A model generated the notes under the pieces. That model made no database searches and was not told the DNA's origin. It was given only the letters and a program-made list of their open reading frames with translations. Below, in pieces: positions 44,395 to 56,975 of a stretch of DNA of 64,000 nucleotides. The stretch lies in assembly GCA_916048095.2 (NCBI GenBank), contig OU696595.1:3109795-3173794 (forward strand), read 5' to 3'. A program made the translations under genes and the position numbers. The DNA comes from Sacculina carcini. Taxonomy: Eukaryota; Arthropoda; Thecostraca; Sacculinidae. The first letter of the stretch is position 1; each line of letters opens with the position of its first letter.

Positions 44395-46090
44395 TATTAG
44401 AACAATAAAATTACAAATTATACCGTATTGTAGAAAACAAGATTTCTAGCACGATGGTATACTTTATTTTTATGTATAACAAATAGTTACTGAGAAATAG
44501 TAGAAAAATGAAATAATTTTAGTCGCCCGATGTTCAAGTGTAATTTTGGATGTATTTGAGAAATTTGCGAATTTTACACGTTTTTTGTATCATTTGTGGG
44601 TATAAATTATAGCTTATCTTGTAGAACACAAAATTATCTACACAGTAGTATATCCCTGTGTAATCGCAAGTGCTTAAATTGTGATTGGACTTCAGTGAAA
44701 TTAAATCAGTGTATATTAATGTGTAATCGCAAGTGCGCATAATAGCTGCCAAATTGGTAATATGTGCTTTTGACTTTACACCGCCGTGACTTCCTTCAGA
44801 TATACTTTGGAAAATTACAATTTATACCGTATTGTAGAAAACAAGATTTCTAGCACGATGGTATAATATATTTTTATGTGTAACAAATAGTTACTGAGAA
44901 ATAGTAGAAAAATGAATTAATTTTAGTCGCCCGGTGTTCAAGTGTAATTTAGGATGTATTTGAGAATTTTGCCAATTTTACACGTTTTTTTGTATCATTT
45001 GTAGGTATAAATTATAGCTTATCTTGTAGAACACAAGATTATCTACACAGTAGTATATTCCTGTGTAATCGCAAGGGCTCATAATAGCTGTCAAATTGGT
45101 AATATGTCCTTTTAACTTTACACCGCCGTAACTTCCTTCAGATATACTTTGGAAAATTACAAATTATATCGTATTGTAGAAAACAAGATTTCTAGCACGA
45201 TGGTATACTTTATTTTTATGTATAACAAATTGGCACTGAGAAATAGTAGAAAAATTAATTAATTTTAGACGCCCGGTGTTCAAGTGTAATTTTGGATGTA
45301 TTTGAGAATTTTGCCAATTTTACACGTTTTTAGTATCATTTGTGGGTACAAATTATAAATGTTCTTATAGAACACAAAATTATCTACATAATAGTATAAT
45401 TTTTTTAGCTTTACCATTGCTGGTTCATGAAGAATAGATAGCGAAATATTGACCAAAATATTCACGATATTTTTGCTAATTTTGTTTTTTTGCCTTTTTG
45501 TCGTTTACACTTCACACCTCCGTAACTTTTTTTAATACACTTTGGAAAATTAAAAATTATACCGTGTTGTAGATAACAAAATTCCCAGCATGATGGTATT
45601 ATTCATTTAGATGTGTGATAATTAGTTTTTGAGAAATAGAGAAAAAAGTATTGAAAATCGGACGCGTCGAGTTTAAAAATATTTTTGAATGCAGACTGAA
45701 ATTTTGTCATTTTTACATATTTTATATTTAATTTTTGGATATGAATTATAACCTACCGATTATAACAGAATATTCTCTACACAGTGGTATAATCTGTTTG
45801 GCTGTACCATTTCTGGTTTATGAGGAGTAGATGCAGGAATATTGACCAAAATTTTCGCATTTTTCAGGGTTAATTTTGTCTTTTCATCGCGATAATTTTT
45901 TTGGTTTTATTTTTAAAATATACAATTTTTTTTATCGTGTAGACAAGAAAATTTCCAACGTAATGGCATAAATTGTTGGCGGGTACACTAAGTGGTTACC
46001 GAGGAGCAGCTTACTGAAAATGGACCAAGGAGGGTGGGACAGACAAACAGACACACAGACAGTCAGAGGATCTCTTTTATATATATAGAT
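44395..46090 (+). repeat. Satellite S and repeat D end, second locus
   Basis: Same 342/404-bp satellite units as at 19.5-21 kb (the CACGATGGTATA block recurs), then the degenerate ending GGACCAAGGAGGGTGGGACA and GAGGATCTCTTTTATATATATAG. No genes. Confidence 0.75.
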
Positions 46091-46119
46091 TATATATTAT
46101 ATTATATAGTATATATTAT

Positions 46120-47510
46120 ATTACGTCGTGTGGTATAATTCAGAACACAAACACGAAACAAACAATTAAAGACAGTATTATTATATAGTATTATTATTAG
46201 TATTATTATATAGTATTATTATTAGTATTATTATTATATATTATATATTATATTATATAGTATATATTATATTACGTCGTGTGGTATCATTCAGAACACA
46301 AACACGATACAAACAATTAATGATGATGAAATCTTTTCATCAGAATGTTTCCAAACTATATTTATTACTTAACATCATTCCCCAACATCTTTGCTTAAGT
46401 ACTATTTTAATTTTACCGCTATAATATTTATTGCTGAAATTTATATATTTCCCGCTATCATTAAAACCCAATATAACCTGAGTCAAAACTACCCAACCAA
46501 CCCAACTATCCAATCTTGACCGCACTCAGCCTAGCCTGAGGTGATTTAACTCATTAGTTTGTGATCACAAAATGTACTGATTCGATCATAATTTGTAATC
46601 AGAAGACTGAGATGATCTACCCCAGGGGCCCCAAACACGCGGTCCACCAATACTTTTCTCTCAACCCGCCAATATAGTATCGGAACCAGACTGTAAGGCA
46701 GCTAAATTCACATTTGTTGCATAATGCGATATAATTATACACCATTTAAGTCACATTTACAATAGTGAACAGTGTTATCAAAACAATGAAACCTTCTGTC
46801 ATCTCTATAATTCCAGATTCATGCTTTCGCTAAAACAGCATATGAATATAGTTGGCATTGCATGATATTACAGCCCATATCCTTATGCAACTTAAACGTA
46901 TGCAACTTGAAATTAAACCATTTAAATTACACTGTAAAATTCAGTAGTTTACTTTGTTCCCAGTAGCATTTTACCCGCCCGTAGTGCGGAACAATTCATG
47001 TGTAAATATTGAGGACAATAAAGCCTTTCTATTCAGTATAGTGTAGCATTAATTAACTGTACGCAATAAAACCACTCCATCAACACTTAGCTAATATGAT
47101 GCATTCTTAATTGTGATTGGGATTCAGTGAAATTTAATCAGTGTATATTCCTGTGTAATCGCAAGTACGCATAATAGCTGCCAAATTGGCAACATGTCAT
47201 TTTGACTTTACACCGCCGTAACTTCCTTTAGGAACACTTTGGAAAATTAAAACCATTGGAACCCGTTTTACAAATTATAGCATTAAACCCGCCCGTCGTG
47301 AGGAGCAATTCCTACAATAAAACTAATATACAATTTATAAAGAAGAGATACAAATTAAAAAGAAAAAAGTAAACCCATTAAAAGTCTTATCTAATAGAAA
47401 AGTATGAAGGTGAATATTTTTTTATGTATTTGGACAAAATATTTCCCTCAAATAGCGTCATATTTAAGTCTGCCCGTCGTACGGAAATCTTCAGAACTTA
47501 TACACGAAAT
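46120..47510 (+). repeat. TATTA low-complexity, repeat K and GC-motif block
   Basis: TATTATATAGTATTA tandem at 46,165-46,275, flanked by two copies of TTACGTCGTGTGGTAT (46,121 and 46,271). Then repeat K (about 46,620-46,740) and GC-motif copies near 46,976, 47,287 and 47,472. Confidence 0.6.
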
Positions 47511-47539
47511 AATGAAGAATGATGAAAAATGAAATATTA

Positions 47540-49925
47540 TCTCCGGTGTTCACCCGGTGTTCAAGTGTAATTTTGGATGTATTTGAGAATTTTGCCAATT
47601 TTACACGTTTTTTGTATCATTTGTGGGTACAAATTATAACTTTTCTTGTAGAACACAAAATTATCTACACAGTAGTATATCCCTGTGTAATCGCAAGTGC
47701 TTAAATTGTGATTGGACTTCAGTGAAATTAAATCAGTGTATATTCATGTGTAATCGCAAGTGCGCATAATACCTGCCAAATTGGTAATATGTGCTTTTGA
47801 CTTTACACCGCCGTGACTTCCTTCATATATACTTTGGAAAATTACAAATTATACCGTATTGTAGAAAACAAGATTTCTAGCACGATGGTATACTTTATTT
47901 TTATGTATAACAAATAGTTCTTGAGAAATAGATAGAAAAATGAATAAATTTTAGTCAACCGGTGTTCAAGTGTAATTTTGGATGTATTTGAGAATTTTGC
48001 CAATCTTACACGTTTTTGTATCATTTGTGGGTATAAATTATAGCCTATCTTGTAGAGCATAAAATTATCTACACAGTAGTATATTCCTGTGTAATCGCAA
48101 TTGCGCATAATAGCTGTCAATTTTTAATATGTGCTTTTGACTTTACACCGCAGTAACTTCCTTCAGATACACTTTGGAAAATATCAAATTATACCGCATT
48201 GTAGAAAACAAAATTTCTAGCACGATGGTATAATTTATTTTTATGTGTAACAAACAGTTACTGAGAAATAGTAGAAAAATGAACTAATTTTAGTCAGCCG
48301 GTGTTCAAGTGTAATTTTGGATGTATTTGAGAATTTTGCCAATTTTACACGTTTTTTGTATCATTTGTGGGTATAAATTATAGCTTATCTTGTAGAACAC
48401 AAAATTTTCTACACAGTAGTATATTCCTGTGTACTCGCAAGTGCGTAAATTGTGATTGGACTTCAGTGAAATTCAATCAGTGTATATTCAAGTGTAATCG
48501 CAAGTGCGCATAATAGCTGTCAAATTGGCAACATGACATTTTGACTTTACACCGCCGTAACTTCCTTCAGATACACTTTGGAAAATCACAAATTATACCG
48601 TATTGTAGAAAATAAAATTTCTAGCACGATGGTATAATTTATTATAATGTGTGACAAATAGTTCTAGAGAAATAGGTAGGAAAATGAATTAATTTTAGTC
48701 GCCCGGTGTTCAAGTGTAATTTTGGATGTATTTGAGAATTTTGCCAATTTTACACGTTTTTTGTATCATTTGTGGGTATAAATTATAGCTAATCTTGTAG
48801 AACACAAAATTTTCTACACAGTAGTATATCCCTGTGTAATCGCAAGTGCTTAAATTGTGATTGGACTTCAGTGAAATTAAATCAGTGTATATTCCTGTGT
48901 AATCGCAAGTGCGCATAATAGCTGCCAAATTGGTAATATGTGCTTTTGACTTTACACCGCCGTGACTTCCTTCAGATATACTTTGGAAAATTACAATTTA
49001 TACCGTATTGTAGAAAACAAGATTTCTAGCACGATGGTATAATTTATTTTTATGTGTAACAAATAGTTCTAGAGAAATAGGTAGAAAAATGAATTAATTT
49101 TAGTCGCCCGGTGTTCAAGTGTAATTTTGGATGTATTTGAGAATTTTGCCAATTTTACACGTTTTTTGTATCATTAGTGGGTATAAATTTTAAGTTTTCT
49201 TGTAGAACACAAAATTATCTACACAAAAGTATAAGTTTTATAGCTGTATCATTGTTGGTTTATGAGAAATAGATAGCGGAATATTGACCAAAATATTCAC
49301 GTTTTTTTGTGCTAATTTTGCCTTTTTGACTTTGTCATTTACACTTCACACCGCCGTTACTTTTTTTAATACACTTTGGAAAATTAAAAAATACATCGTG
49401 TTGTAGATAACGAAATTCCCAGCATGATGGTGTTATTTATTTAGATGTATGATAATTAATTTTTGAGAAATAGATAAAAAAATATATAAAATCGGACGCG
49501 TGGAGTTTAAATAAAATTTTTAATGTAGATTGAGTTTTTTTCTATTTTACATGTTTTTTATTTAATTTTTGGGTATAAATTCTAATTTGTTGAGTAGAAC
49601 ATAAAATTTTCTACACAGTGGTATAATTTGTATAGTTGTACCATTGCTGGTTTAGGAGGAGTAATCATCAGAAACTTGACCCAAATTTTCTCATTTTTCA
49701 GGGTTCATTTTGTCTTTTCACCGCTATAACTTTTTTATTTTCATTTGTAAAATTTAAAAGTTAATTTTAAGTGTAGACAAGAAAATTTCCAACGTGATGG
49801 TATATATTTTTAGCAAGTACGCTAAGTGATGACCGAGTAGCAGTTGATAGAAAATGGACCAAGGAGGGTGGGACACACACACAGACACACACACACACAC
49901 ACACAGAGGATCTCTTTTATATATA
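47540..49925 (+). repeat. Satellite S and repeat D end, third locus
   Basis: Five or six further satellite units, ending in GGACCAAGGAGGGTGGGACA, a CA run and GAGGATCTCTTTTATATATATG. Several units are nearly identical to those at 44.4-45.2 kb. Confidence 0.75.
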
Positions 49926-49953
49926 TGTATATATATATATATATATATGTATG

Positions 49954-49997
<44 letters not shown>

Positions 49998-50430
49998 AAT
50001 GTCCCGCGGGCAGCAACTATAGACAATATGACGTTCAATTTCACCGTGTAGAATGAATTAATATACAAAACTAACGGATTTGACTTCAAGATCTACAATG
50101 GATCGTGTTTGACTTATAAATTATTTCGCACGACGGGCGGGTTTAATTATGAGGCAGATTGATGGAAAATATTCTGTCAAAAAAAGAAAAAAAGATTAAA
50201 CTTAGACTTTTCAATTGATTACAATTTTATGACTGTGCCCTTTTTCTTATTTAATTTTCAATTTTTTTATGGATTAAACATGAATTTCATTTTGAGAGTT
50301 GTTCCGCACAACGGGCGGGTTTTAATGCTAGTATATATATATATATATATAGAAAATGAACCAAGGAGGGTGGGACAAACACACACAGACACACACACAC
50401 ACACACACTTACACACACACACAGAGGATC

Positions 50431-50508
<78 letters not shown>

Positions 50509-50512
50509 ATAA
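49926..50512. repeat. AT microsatellites around an inverted repeat D start
   Basis: TA runs at 49,926-49,996, 50,331-50,350 and 50,438-50,505. Between them, 50,000-50,325 is an inverted GC-motif segment ending in ACAACGGGCGGGTTTTAATGC. 50,350-50,440 is an extra copy of the repeat D terminus. Confidence 0.7.
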
Positions 50513-50519
50513 TATACAT

Positions 50520-50790
50520 TCTTAAAACAAACCTTAGTATACTATTTTTTTCCTGTTTTGTCAAAGATCACATTTAGATTACGTTTTTTATTTGACCTTG
50601 CAGAGACCAAATTACTTAAACCATGTTGGAGAGCTATTCAACAGCTATAAAATTGTGTTAAAATGGTGTGTCTAGGTGGTCAAAGAGCTGAGATATTTTT
50701 GCTGACCGACGGCAATTTTAGCTGAAAAGATGTTCGAGGTCAAACTTTACGGTATTATATCTCGGGAACAGTGCGACATAGAATACTAAA
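50520..50790. other. No recognisable feature
   Basis: AT-rich unique-looking sequence, nothing supported. Confidence 0.5.
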
Positions 50791-50849
50791 ATTCTATATT
50801 TTTACTCCACTCAGTGAGTTCTATAAGCCTACCAAAAAAAACTAACTCT

Positions 50850-51165
50850 GAGTCGGTTCCGGAAAATAAGTGGTTGAACTGACATGGACCACGAATGAGA
50901 CCAGGTGCGAATTTCGCACATAGCGCGCATGCACGAGGTGTGCGAGTAGCACATTCAAACAAAGTCCTATATAAGCACACATACTACATCAAACAAACGG
51001 CATTTAGTTGACCACATTGTCTGAGCATGGAGACTGGCTGCTCCGAAACGTTACACATCGGCGAATTACTACGCAACAGTGAACACGAGCGATCGAGACG
51101 ACGAAGAAGATTGAAAACTGCAAAGCGGCAATCCAGTTTAATCTCGTCTGTCTGAATGAGAATAT
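50850..51165 (+). mobile_element. Penelope-like 3' end, copy 1
   Basis: Contains CTGAGCATGGAG ... CTCCGAAACGTTAC (51,021-51,052) and GCAATCCAGTTTAATCTCG (51,128-51,146), both matching the 3' region of the Penelope-like element at 56.8-56.96 kb. The hammerhead-like core is degenerate here (CTGAGCA in place of CTGATGA). No coding part is present. Confidence 0.5.
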
Positions 51166-51699
51166 ATATACATATATAATGTATATATATGCATATATAT
51201 ACATATATGTATATATTGTACTTACCCAGAAATGTCAAAGATTCCCACAGTTCTAAAACACAGATATTACTTATTACTAATAATGTATGTATGTATGTAT
51301 GTAGCCTGAAAAGTTAACAGGCTACTTATTGGGAAGACACTTATTTGGCAAAAGTTGGAATTTCACTGAGTGCGGGTGTTAATATGCTAATCTTATTTGC
51401 TCCAAAAACACTGTGTGTATAATATGTTTGAAAAAAATGTATATTCAGAACCAGCTCAACCCGATGAAAGTTTCATAATTTGAATCAAAATTGGTCTCTA
51501 CACACTTTCCATAATATTCATTAAATATAACTTTAATTGATGCTAAATATCTTATTATGATGGGTATCAGGGTTATTTTGCAATTTAATTTATTGCTATT
51601 TAATTTCCGCTATTTTTGAGCAACGAAACTTCATTAAGATGTGATCCATTTGGTTTGAAGACATTATTACCAGCAAGCGAAGCGAGCAAGTTCATACTT

Positions 51700-52185
51700 T
51701 GTGTGACTAGAAAAATGAGTATGAGCGGACCGCCGGCCGTCCGTGGTCACGCTTTTCAGAGGCTTATATCTCTGGAACCATAAGTCCGATTAACATGAAT
51801 TTTTATTGTTGGGTAGCGTCATCCTTCCTTCCGAGGATGAGACCAGACCAAATCATGTCAGTGCCCACTGTGGCACGTTAAACGTCCCGAATGCCCTCCT
51901 ACTTTTTCGATGAACACTTTTTACGCGTTTTTCAGAAGCTTATATCTCTGGAACCATAAGTTCTATTAACATGGGTTTTTTGTTAGGTAGCCCAATCCTT
52001 CTTGCCGCGAATGAGACCATGCCGAATCATGTCAGTGTTCAGTGTAGCACGTGGCACGTGCCATATGCCCTCTTATAATTTAGCAGAAAACTTTGCCCAT
52101 GCTTTTTGAGAGTCGTATATCTCTGGAACCTTAAGCCCGATTAACAAGCGGTTTTCTTTGTTGGGTAGCAATCTCCGTCGAGGAC
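51700..52185 (+). repeat. 176-bp tandem repeat, three units
   Basis: TTATATCTCTGGAACC at 51,764, 51,940 and (as GTATATCTCTGGAACC) 52,115, each followed by AAGYCCGATTAACA-type and GTAGC sequence, then ATGAGACCA...AATCATGTCAGTG. Spacing is about 176 bp. No frame is conserved across units. Confidence 0.75.
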
Positions 52186-52609
52186 TGACGAAGACACATC
52201 GATGGAACTAATAGAAGACGCGTCCCATTTTCGCCGCTATGAACTCGCTCGAATAACTTATTCCTACTAACAGCCTCAGAAAGTCACCGGTAACTATTAC
52301 ATACGTGCCAACAGTTATATGTGACTTAGGCTACACATAAACTGCTGTAATTGGGTCAACGTCATTTACCTTGGCTCGAAATGCAAAATGAAGATAATTC
52401 ATGGAAATATAAATTTATTTAGACAAATGCATTTACGACAAAGTTTGATTACAAAGGATAGCTTCGCGCTCGCTCGTTCATCGCCGAACACGGCGCTGGT
52501 ACTGGTATATAGGAAGTGATGTATGGAAAAACATTCCAAGTGTGTTTCACTTCTACCAGTGATTCTGACATCTTGATTTTCAAACAGTTTGTTGTGAACA
52601 CACATATAC

Positions 52610-52618
<9 letters not shown>

Positions 52619-52661
<43 letters not shown>

Positions 52662-52665
52662 ACAC
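52619..52665. repeat. (CA)n microsatellite
   Basis: CA run after a short TA run. The preceding 52,190-52,610 shows no supported feature. Confidence 0.9.
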
Positions 52666-52990
52666 TCATACCGGTAAGATGAAAGTTGAATTACGAAAAC
52701 GCCTAACAGACGGATTTATAACAATTTTTGAAAAGACGTGAATTCACGTCACCACATGCATACTCGTATATCGGTGATTATACATATAGCTCACTCGAAG
52801 AGACTGAGAGAAGTTCGATTATTTGGACGTTTGCTATTTGGAGGGTCGATTGTATATCTGAACATATGCAAATAAATGCATATAACATCAGCATTATTTT
52901 TACAAAGTGTGTGCACAACTCGGGTCTTTCCAGATATCAATCACGCTATGTCGCAATACAGACTCCGTGAGCCATGCATTCCTTCACGCT

Positions 52991-53145
52991 AACACACACA
53001 CAACACACCCACTAACACACACACACTAACACACACATACTAATACACACACACTAACACACACATACTAACACACACACACACTAACACACACACACAC
53101 ACTAACACACACACACTAACACACACACACTAACACACACACTAT
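52991..53145. repeat. CTAACACACACA minisatellite
   Basis: About ten units of ACACACACACTA with slightly varying CA number. Confidence 0.9.
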
Positions 53146-53734
53146 ATGTACGTGTGTATGTGTGTGTATGTGTATATATGAATGTGAATGTACGCATGTG
53201 TACATATTCTATCTCGTGATAATTAATTGTTAATTGAATCCGTTTCATTCATTATTACATGTTCGTCTAAGAGCAGTTGCTCTTCGAACATAGCCGTATG
53301 TTTGTTTTTCTGATGATTTTCGTGTGAACTGTTTTTTTTCCTGGCAATAAATTTACAATTTACAATTTGCACTACACGCATGTCAGTGGATGCTTCAGGA
53401 GGTTTCCAGGACTTGACCAAACATGGCATGACCATATCCCGAATCTCTACAAAGAGAGAAATGCTTTGCTGTTGTTCGCGCAAAAACTGAGGTTTTTATG
53501 AATAATTGACACTTTAAAATTGACACTATTGAAAGATTTACCTTTCTTTTATAGGCCAAATGTTGTCATTGATCTTTTTAAGCACGGATCAAACCATAAT
53601 ATACTCGCAGAGAATAGATTGGATTTAATTTCTCTCACTAACTATATAAGCCCCGGTCATTTGAAGCATTTGACAAAAAAACTCGGGCAGGCCGGAGAGC
53701 CACCAAAAAGAGGACATGTACGAATAAGAGGATG

Positions 53735-53972
53735 TATGGTCACCCTACGAAACATGACCAACTACACCCCAAATGATCATGGCCATGATTTTTGGGAGGA
53801 CTAAGGGGGGCTCGGCACACTTTTGGGGAGGGGCTTCACCTCTAAGCCCCCTGTCTTAATCGTACGTTATTTGTGATTTTGCTTGAGATAAGTTCAAACA
53901 TAAAAGGTTCGATGATTGCATGTATGCAACTTGTGGGGCTCAGCACCTCCAATAAGTTTAAGAACCACTGTG
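53735..53972 (-). mobile_element. hAT-like remnant(s)
   Basis: The minus strand begins CAGTGGTTCTTAAACTTATT at about 53,972, a common hAT-type terminus, followed by GGAGGTGCTGAGCCCCAC. The 53,735-53,862 stretch resembles the interior of the 5.4-kb MITE. No second end or TSD found. The frames at 53,223-53,483 and 53,520-53,804 carry no recognised domain. Confidence 0.4.
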
Positions 53973-54510
53973 CCGGGTGTAAAAAAATCACCAAGGACGA
54001 GATACTGAGCGAAACAGAGTTGAGGGATAGATAGATACGGTTATGAAGGCACATAAAGGAGAGATACAAAGGAACATGGGGGTAGACTGAGGTTTTATGG
54101 TAACTATCTTCAATACCCAGTGTCAGCCATCATCCAAGATTCAGATGAAATGCAGCTGCATGTTCTGGTAATCATCAGCTCTATCGAGATATCACGCTAC
54201 CTCTGCAATTACCTCTGCAATACACTGCCAGTTCACCCTCATTGCATGTTGTGCACTAAATCATATTTGTACTAGAAAGAGTGCTTGCTGACGCGTATTA
54301 ACTTTCAATGCATATGTACAAGTAACATGGGAATATATACCTAATATACCATCGGTTTAGCTTGTCATTCTATCGTCCACATAGTCAAGGAGCTAAGTAG
54401 TACCTAAGGAGATTACGTCTATGTACCATTACGCCTACGCTTCAGTCCCGGCTCGTTGTATCTTGCCTAACTAACCCAACTTCACCTAACAACAAAGAAA
54501 AAGAAACAAT

Positions 54511-54830
54511 CCGTGTGTAATGGTTAGCACACCCGCCTCACAAGCGGGAGGTCCGTGGTTCGAAACCCGGCGGAGCAGAATTTCATTGGGCCAATTCTAT
54601 AATCTCACAGCCCCTGTCCACCCAGCAGAAAATGATGGTACCAGATATCAGCCATGTGTTGTGCCATGCATTCTGGGGAGGTGGCCCTCTCTAATACGTA
54701 TTAAGTCCTTGTGGCGCCATAGCGTGAAGAGGGTCGGTTCTGCGGTGGCAGCGAGCTGCACGGGGAACGCCTGTGTATTCATAAGCTTCGGCTTCTTCCC
54801 GTGTAGCAGCTGTCACTTAGGAATTTAACC
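54511..54830 (+). mobile_element. tRNA-Val SINE, copy 5
   Basis: Near full length, with a good anticodon arm, B-box GGTTCGAAACC and the standard body. The first bases of the head are degenerate. Preceded by an A-rich stretch. Confidence 0.85.
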
Positions 54831-55029
54831 TTTTTAACAGAGCCGGCAGTTAAACATAGGCGTAATGGTGCGTAGATGTAATATCGTGATTCCAGTAGCA
54901 TTCTTATCTATGATTACAACATATATTCACCTCCGCTGTGCGTTCTTTAGTTGTTTGGATGATATTGCAAATCTCAGCAGCAGATTACAACAGAAACAGC
55001 ACAACACTGCCAATAATGGATTCGATCTT

Positions 55030-55078
55030 AAGCTTCGGCTTCTTCCTGTGTAACAGTTGTCACTTAGGCCTTTAACAT
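55030..55078 (+). mobile_element. tRNA-Val SINE 3' end fragment
   Basis: AAGCTTCGGCTTCTTCCTGTG...GTCACTTAGGCCTTTAAC matches only the last 50 bp of the SINE. Confidence 0.7.
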
Positions 55079-55129
55079 TTTAACTTAAAACTTTTCGTAC
55101 CTTAACACCTTTGTGTGGGTATTTGTAAT

Positions 55130-55375
55130 GTGCTTGTTAAATCATTTGTGAATAATATGACTTGTGTGATTTTGTGTTTGTTCTTCTATACTTTTTCTGT
55201 TTGAGTTATTGAGTTTCGCTTGGTTTGGACTCACATGCTAACTAAACTCGGCTTTTTGTAACTGTATTTATCGTTTGGGCGCTTCCAGTACATTGGGCCA
55301 CGTACAGGGTGGTAATAGTACACTTGCACTTATCCCATGCCACTGGACTTGCCTGTAATTAATCATAATCATAAT
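55130..55375 (+). repeat. Interspersed repeat (36.8-kb-like) plus repeat G copy 2
   Basis: 55,130-55,265 resembles 36,790-36,915, and 55,272-55,375 matches repeat G at 28,800. Here the two are adjacent, suggesting they are parts of one larger element. 55,380-56,225 shows nothing further. Confidence 0.45.
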
Positions 55376-56227
55376 ATGAAACAGAGTGGCTGGGAAGATC
55401 TAACTCGTGTTACATCGAATATTTTTTTCATAAACGAATATATTAAAATAAATTTTAGGCCGTCTAAAGAGCTAAATCTCGTTAAACTAAAGTTTACTGT
55501 ACATTATATCTGTATGTGCGTGCAGTATATCAACTTCAATATTAAATTGCGACAACCTTTGTTGTTGAATGAATGAAAAAAATACTTAGAAAATGTTTCG
55601 AACCAGTTCTCTGAGTCAAAATTTATATGAGAAAAGATTTAGTGGTGTTTGGCCTTGTCAACCGTTCATTGTATAAACCAACGGCTTTTAACCTCTTGCA
55701 GTTTTCGCACCCTTTTCAAGTCAGCATTCAGTACCCGAACCCCCTGGATACATGATAGCGGTCTAGGCTAAATGTGTAAAGATTCAAGAACATTAAGAAA
55801 TCTCTTTTAGAAAAAAACGCTTAAAAAACGTACAAAAACCTTTCTATATTTTTCATACATTTTAGGTTAGCTTAGGTTTTGCGTTCTAATGTAATGCGCT
55901 ACCTTTGCAGGAGGCGAGGGACTGGAAGAAATTCGTTCAATCGAATTTTTTCAAGCTAATGTTCTTGATTCCTTACACATGTAGCGTCAACCCATGATAG
56001 CCAAATGAAAAATACAAACGACATGGTACAAAAAAACTCTTATTCAATAGTCATTCATACAGACTGGGGTTCCTTTAAGGGGATCAACTAGCACGATATT
56101 TTCCAGAAAATATTAAGCATAGGTTAACATAGATTAACATTCATTTTTCACACGAATCCTGCCACGAATTAGAAACCTGGACCGTACCCCAGTTAATAAC
56201 CTCTGACATAAACTCTCCCTTTTGCCT

Positions 56228-56229
<2 letters not shown>

Positions 56230-56302
<73 letters not shown>
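56230..56302. repeat. (TA)n microsatellite
   Basis: Pure AT run of about 73 bp immediately upstream of the GIY-YIG coding fragment. Confidence 0.97.
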
Positions 56303-56305
<3 letters not shown>

Positions 56306-56699
56306 GCAGCATCACGTCGTGTATCAATTTCAATGCAACGTCGAGGGGTGTGGACCTCACACATACATTGGCATGACGACGACGACGCTGTCACGGCGGC
56401 TGACTTGCCACCTCAACAACGTTTCAATCAAGAGGCATTTCAGTTCGGCGCATGACAGAAAAATCACACGTCAAGACATCGTCGAAGGAACACAGGTTTT
56501 AGCCCGCGAAAACGACGCACAGCGATTGCGCATGTTAGAGGCGGTATATATCACTCAGCTGAAGCCGACGCTGAATATACAACTCGAGGAAAACGGTATT
56601 CTGCCAACTCACCGAGCCCCCCCGTTGGAGCGAAACTTGACGCACCCCTGCGACAGCCAGCCAACACCACTTTCACACCTACCAGACAATGACACCTAG
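56303..56699 (+). pseudogene. Penelope-like element GIY-YIG endonuclease domain (truncated)
   Basis: About 130 uninterrupted codons: HHVVYQFQC, GCGPHTYIGMTTTTLSRRLTCHL, IKRHFSSAHDRKI, VLARENDAQRLRMLEAVYITQLKPTLNIQ. VVYQF and TYIGMT are the GIY and YIG strands, the Arg in LSRRL is the usual catalytic-region Arg, the Glu in LEAVYI is the metal-binding acid, and KPTLN is the typical end. Penelope-like retroelements carry this domain C-terminal to a telomerase-related RT and use it to nick the target. The RT is absent because the fragment starts directly at a TA microsatellite, so it is a 5'-truncated copy. The remaining domain reads intact. The stop is at 56,697-56,699, followed by the element's 3' region. 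Confidence 0.85.
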
Positions 56700-56975
56700 G
56701 AGTGACACCTGGTTGCTGACATAAATAGCATGTGAATAATTGTTTGAATGTTGTAGTGATTGTGTGTTGGTATTTGCGTTGTTATTGTGTTCTCATGTGA
56801 TTTGTGTCTGATGATGGAGTCTGGTAACTCCGAAACGTTACGTAATATAGGGAAGTTGATGAATTGTCTGAATAGAAGCGATCAGAAATTGAAAGAGACA
56901 TGGAATCGACCAAAAAGAAAATTGCTAAATGTGAAAGAGCAATCCAGTTTAATCGCGTTTGCAAGCGCGAAAATT
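56700..56975 (+). mobile_element. Penelope-like 3' region, copy 2
   Basis: Non-coding tail downstream of the endonuclease, shared in part with 51,015-51,150 (GAAACGTTAC and GCAATCCAGTTTAATC). It holds a hammerhead-like motif and meets an inverted gypsy pol fragment near 56,975. Confidence 0.65.
56803..56849 (+). ncRNA. Hammerhead ribozyme-like motif
   Basis: Stem I TGTGT/ATATA (56,803-56,807 with 56,845-56,849, two G-U pairs). Core CTGATGA (56,808-56,814). Stem II GGAGT/ACTCC with a 6-nt loop. GAAA at 56,832-56,835. A 3-bp stem III with loop TTA. Cleavage triplet GTA ending at 56,844. One unpaired T (56,815) between CTGATGA and stem II departs from the consensus. Penelope-like elements are known to carry hammerheads; activity here is unproven. 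Confidence 0.5.

Noticed and set aside
52991-53145. CRISPR-like regular repeats
   Set aside because: Units are a CA-based minisatellite with no unique spacers, in eukaryotic DNA.
53223-53804. Two moderate ORFs as host genes
   Set aside because: No recognisable domain, no splice context, and part overlaps hAT-like repeat sequence.
54511-54600. tRNA-Val gene
   Set aside because: The head lacks a matched acceptor stem and is followed by the common SINE body; the copies carry head mutations. Same for the other heads.
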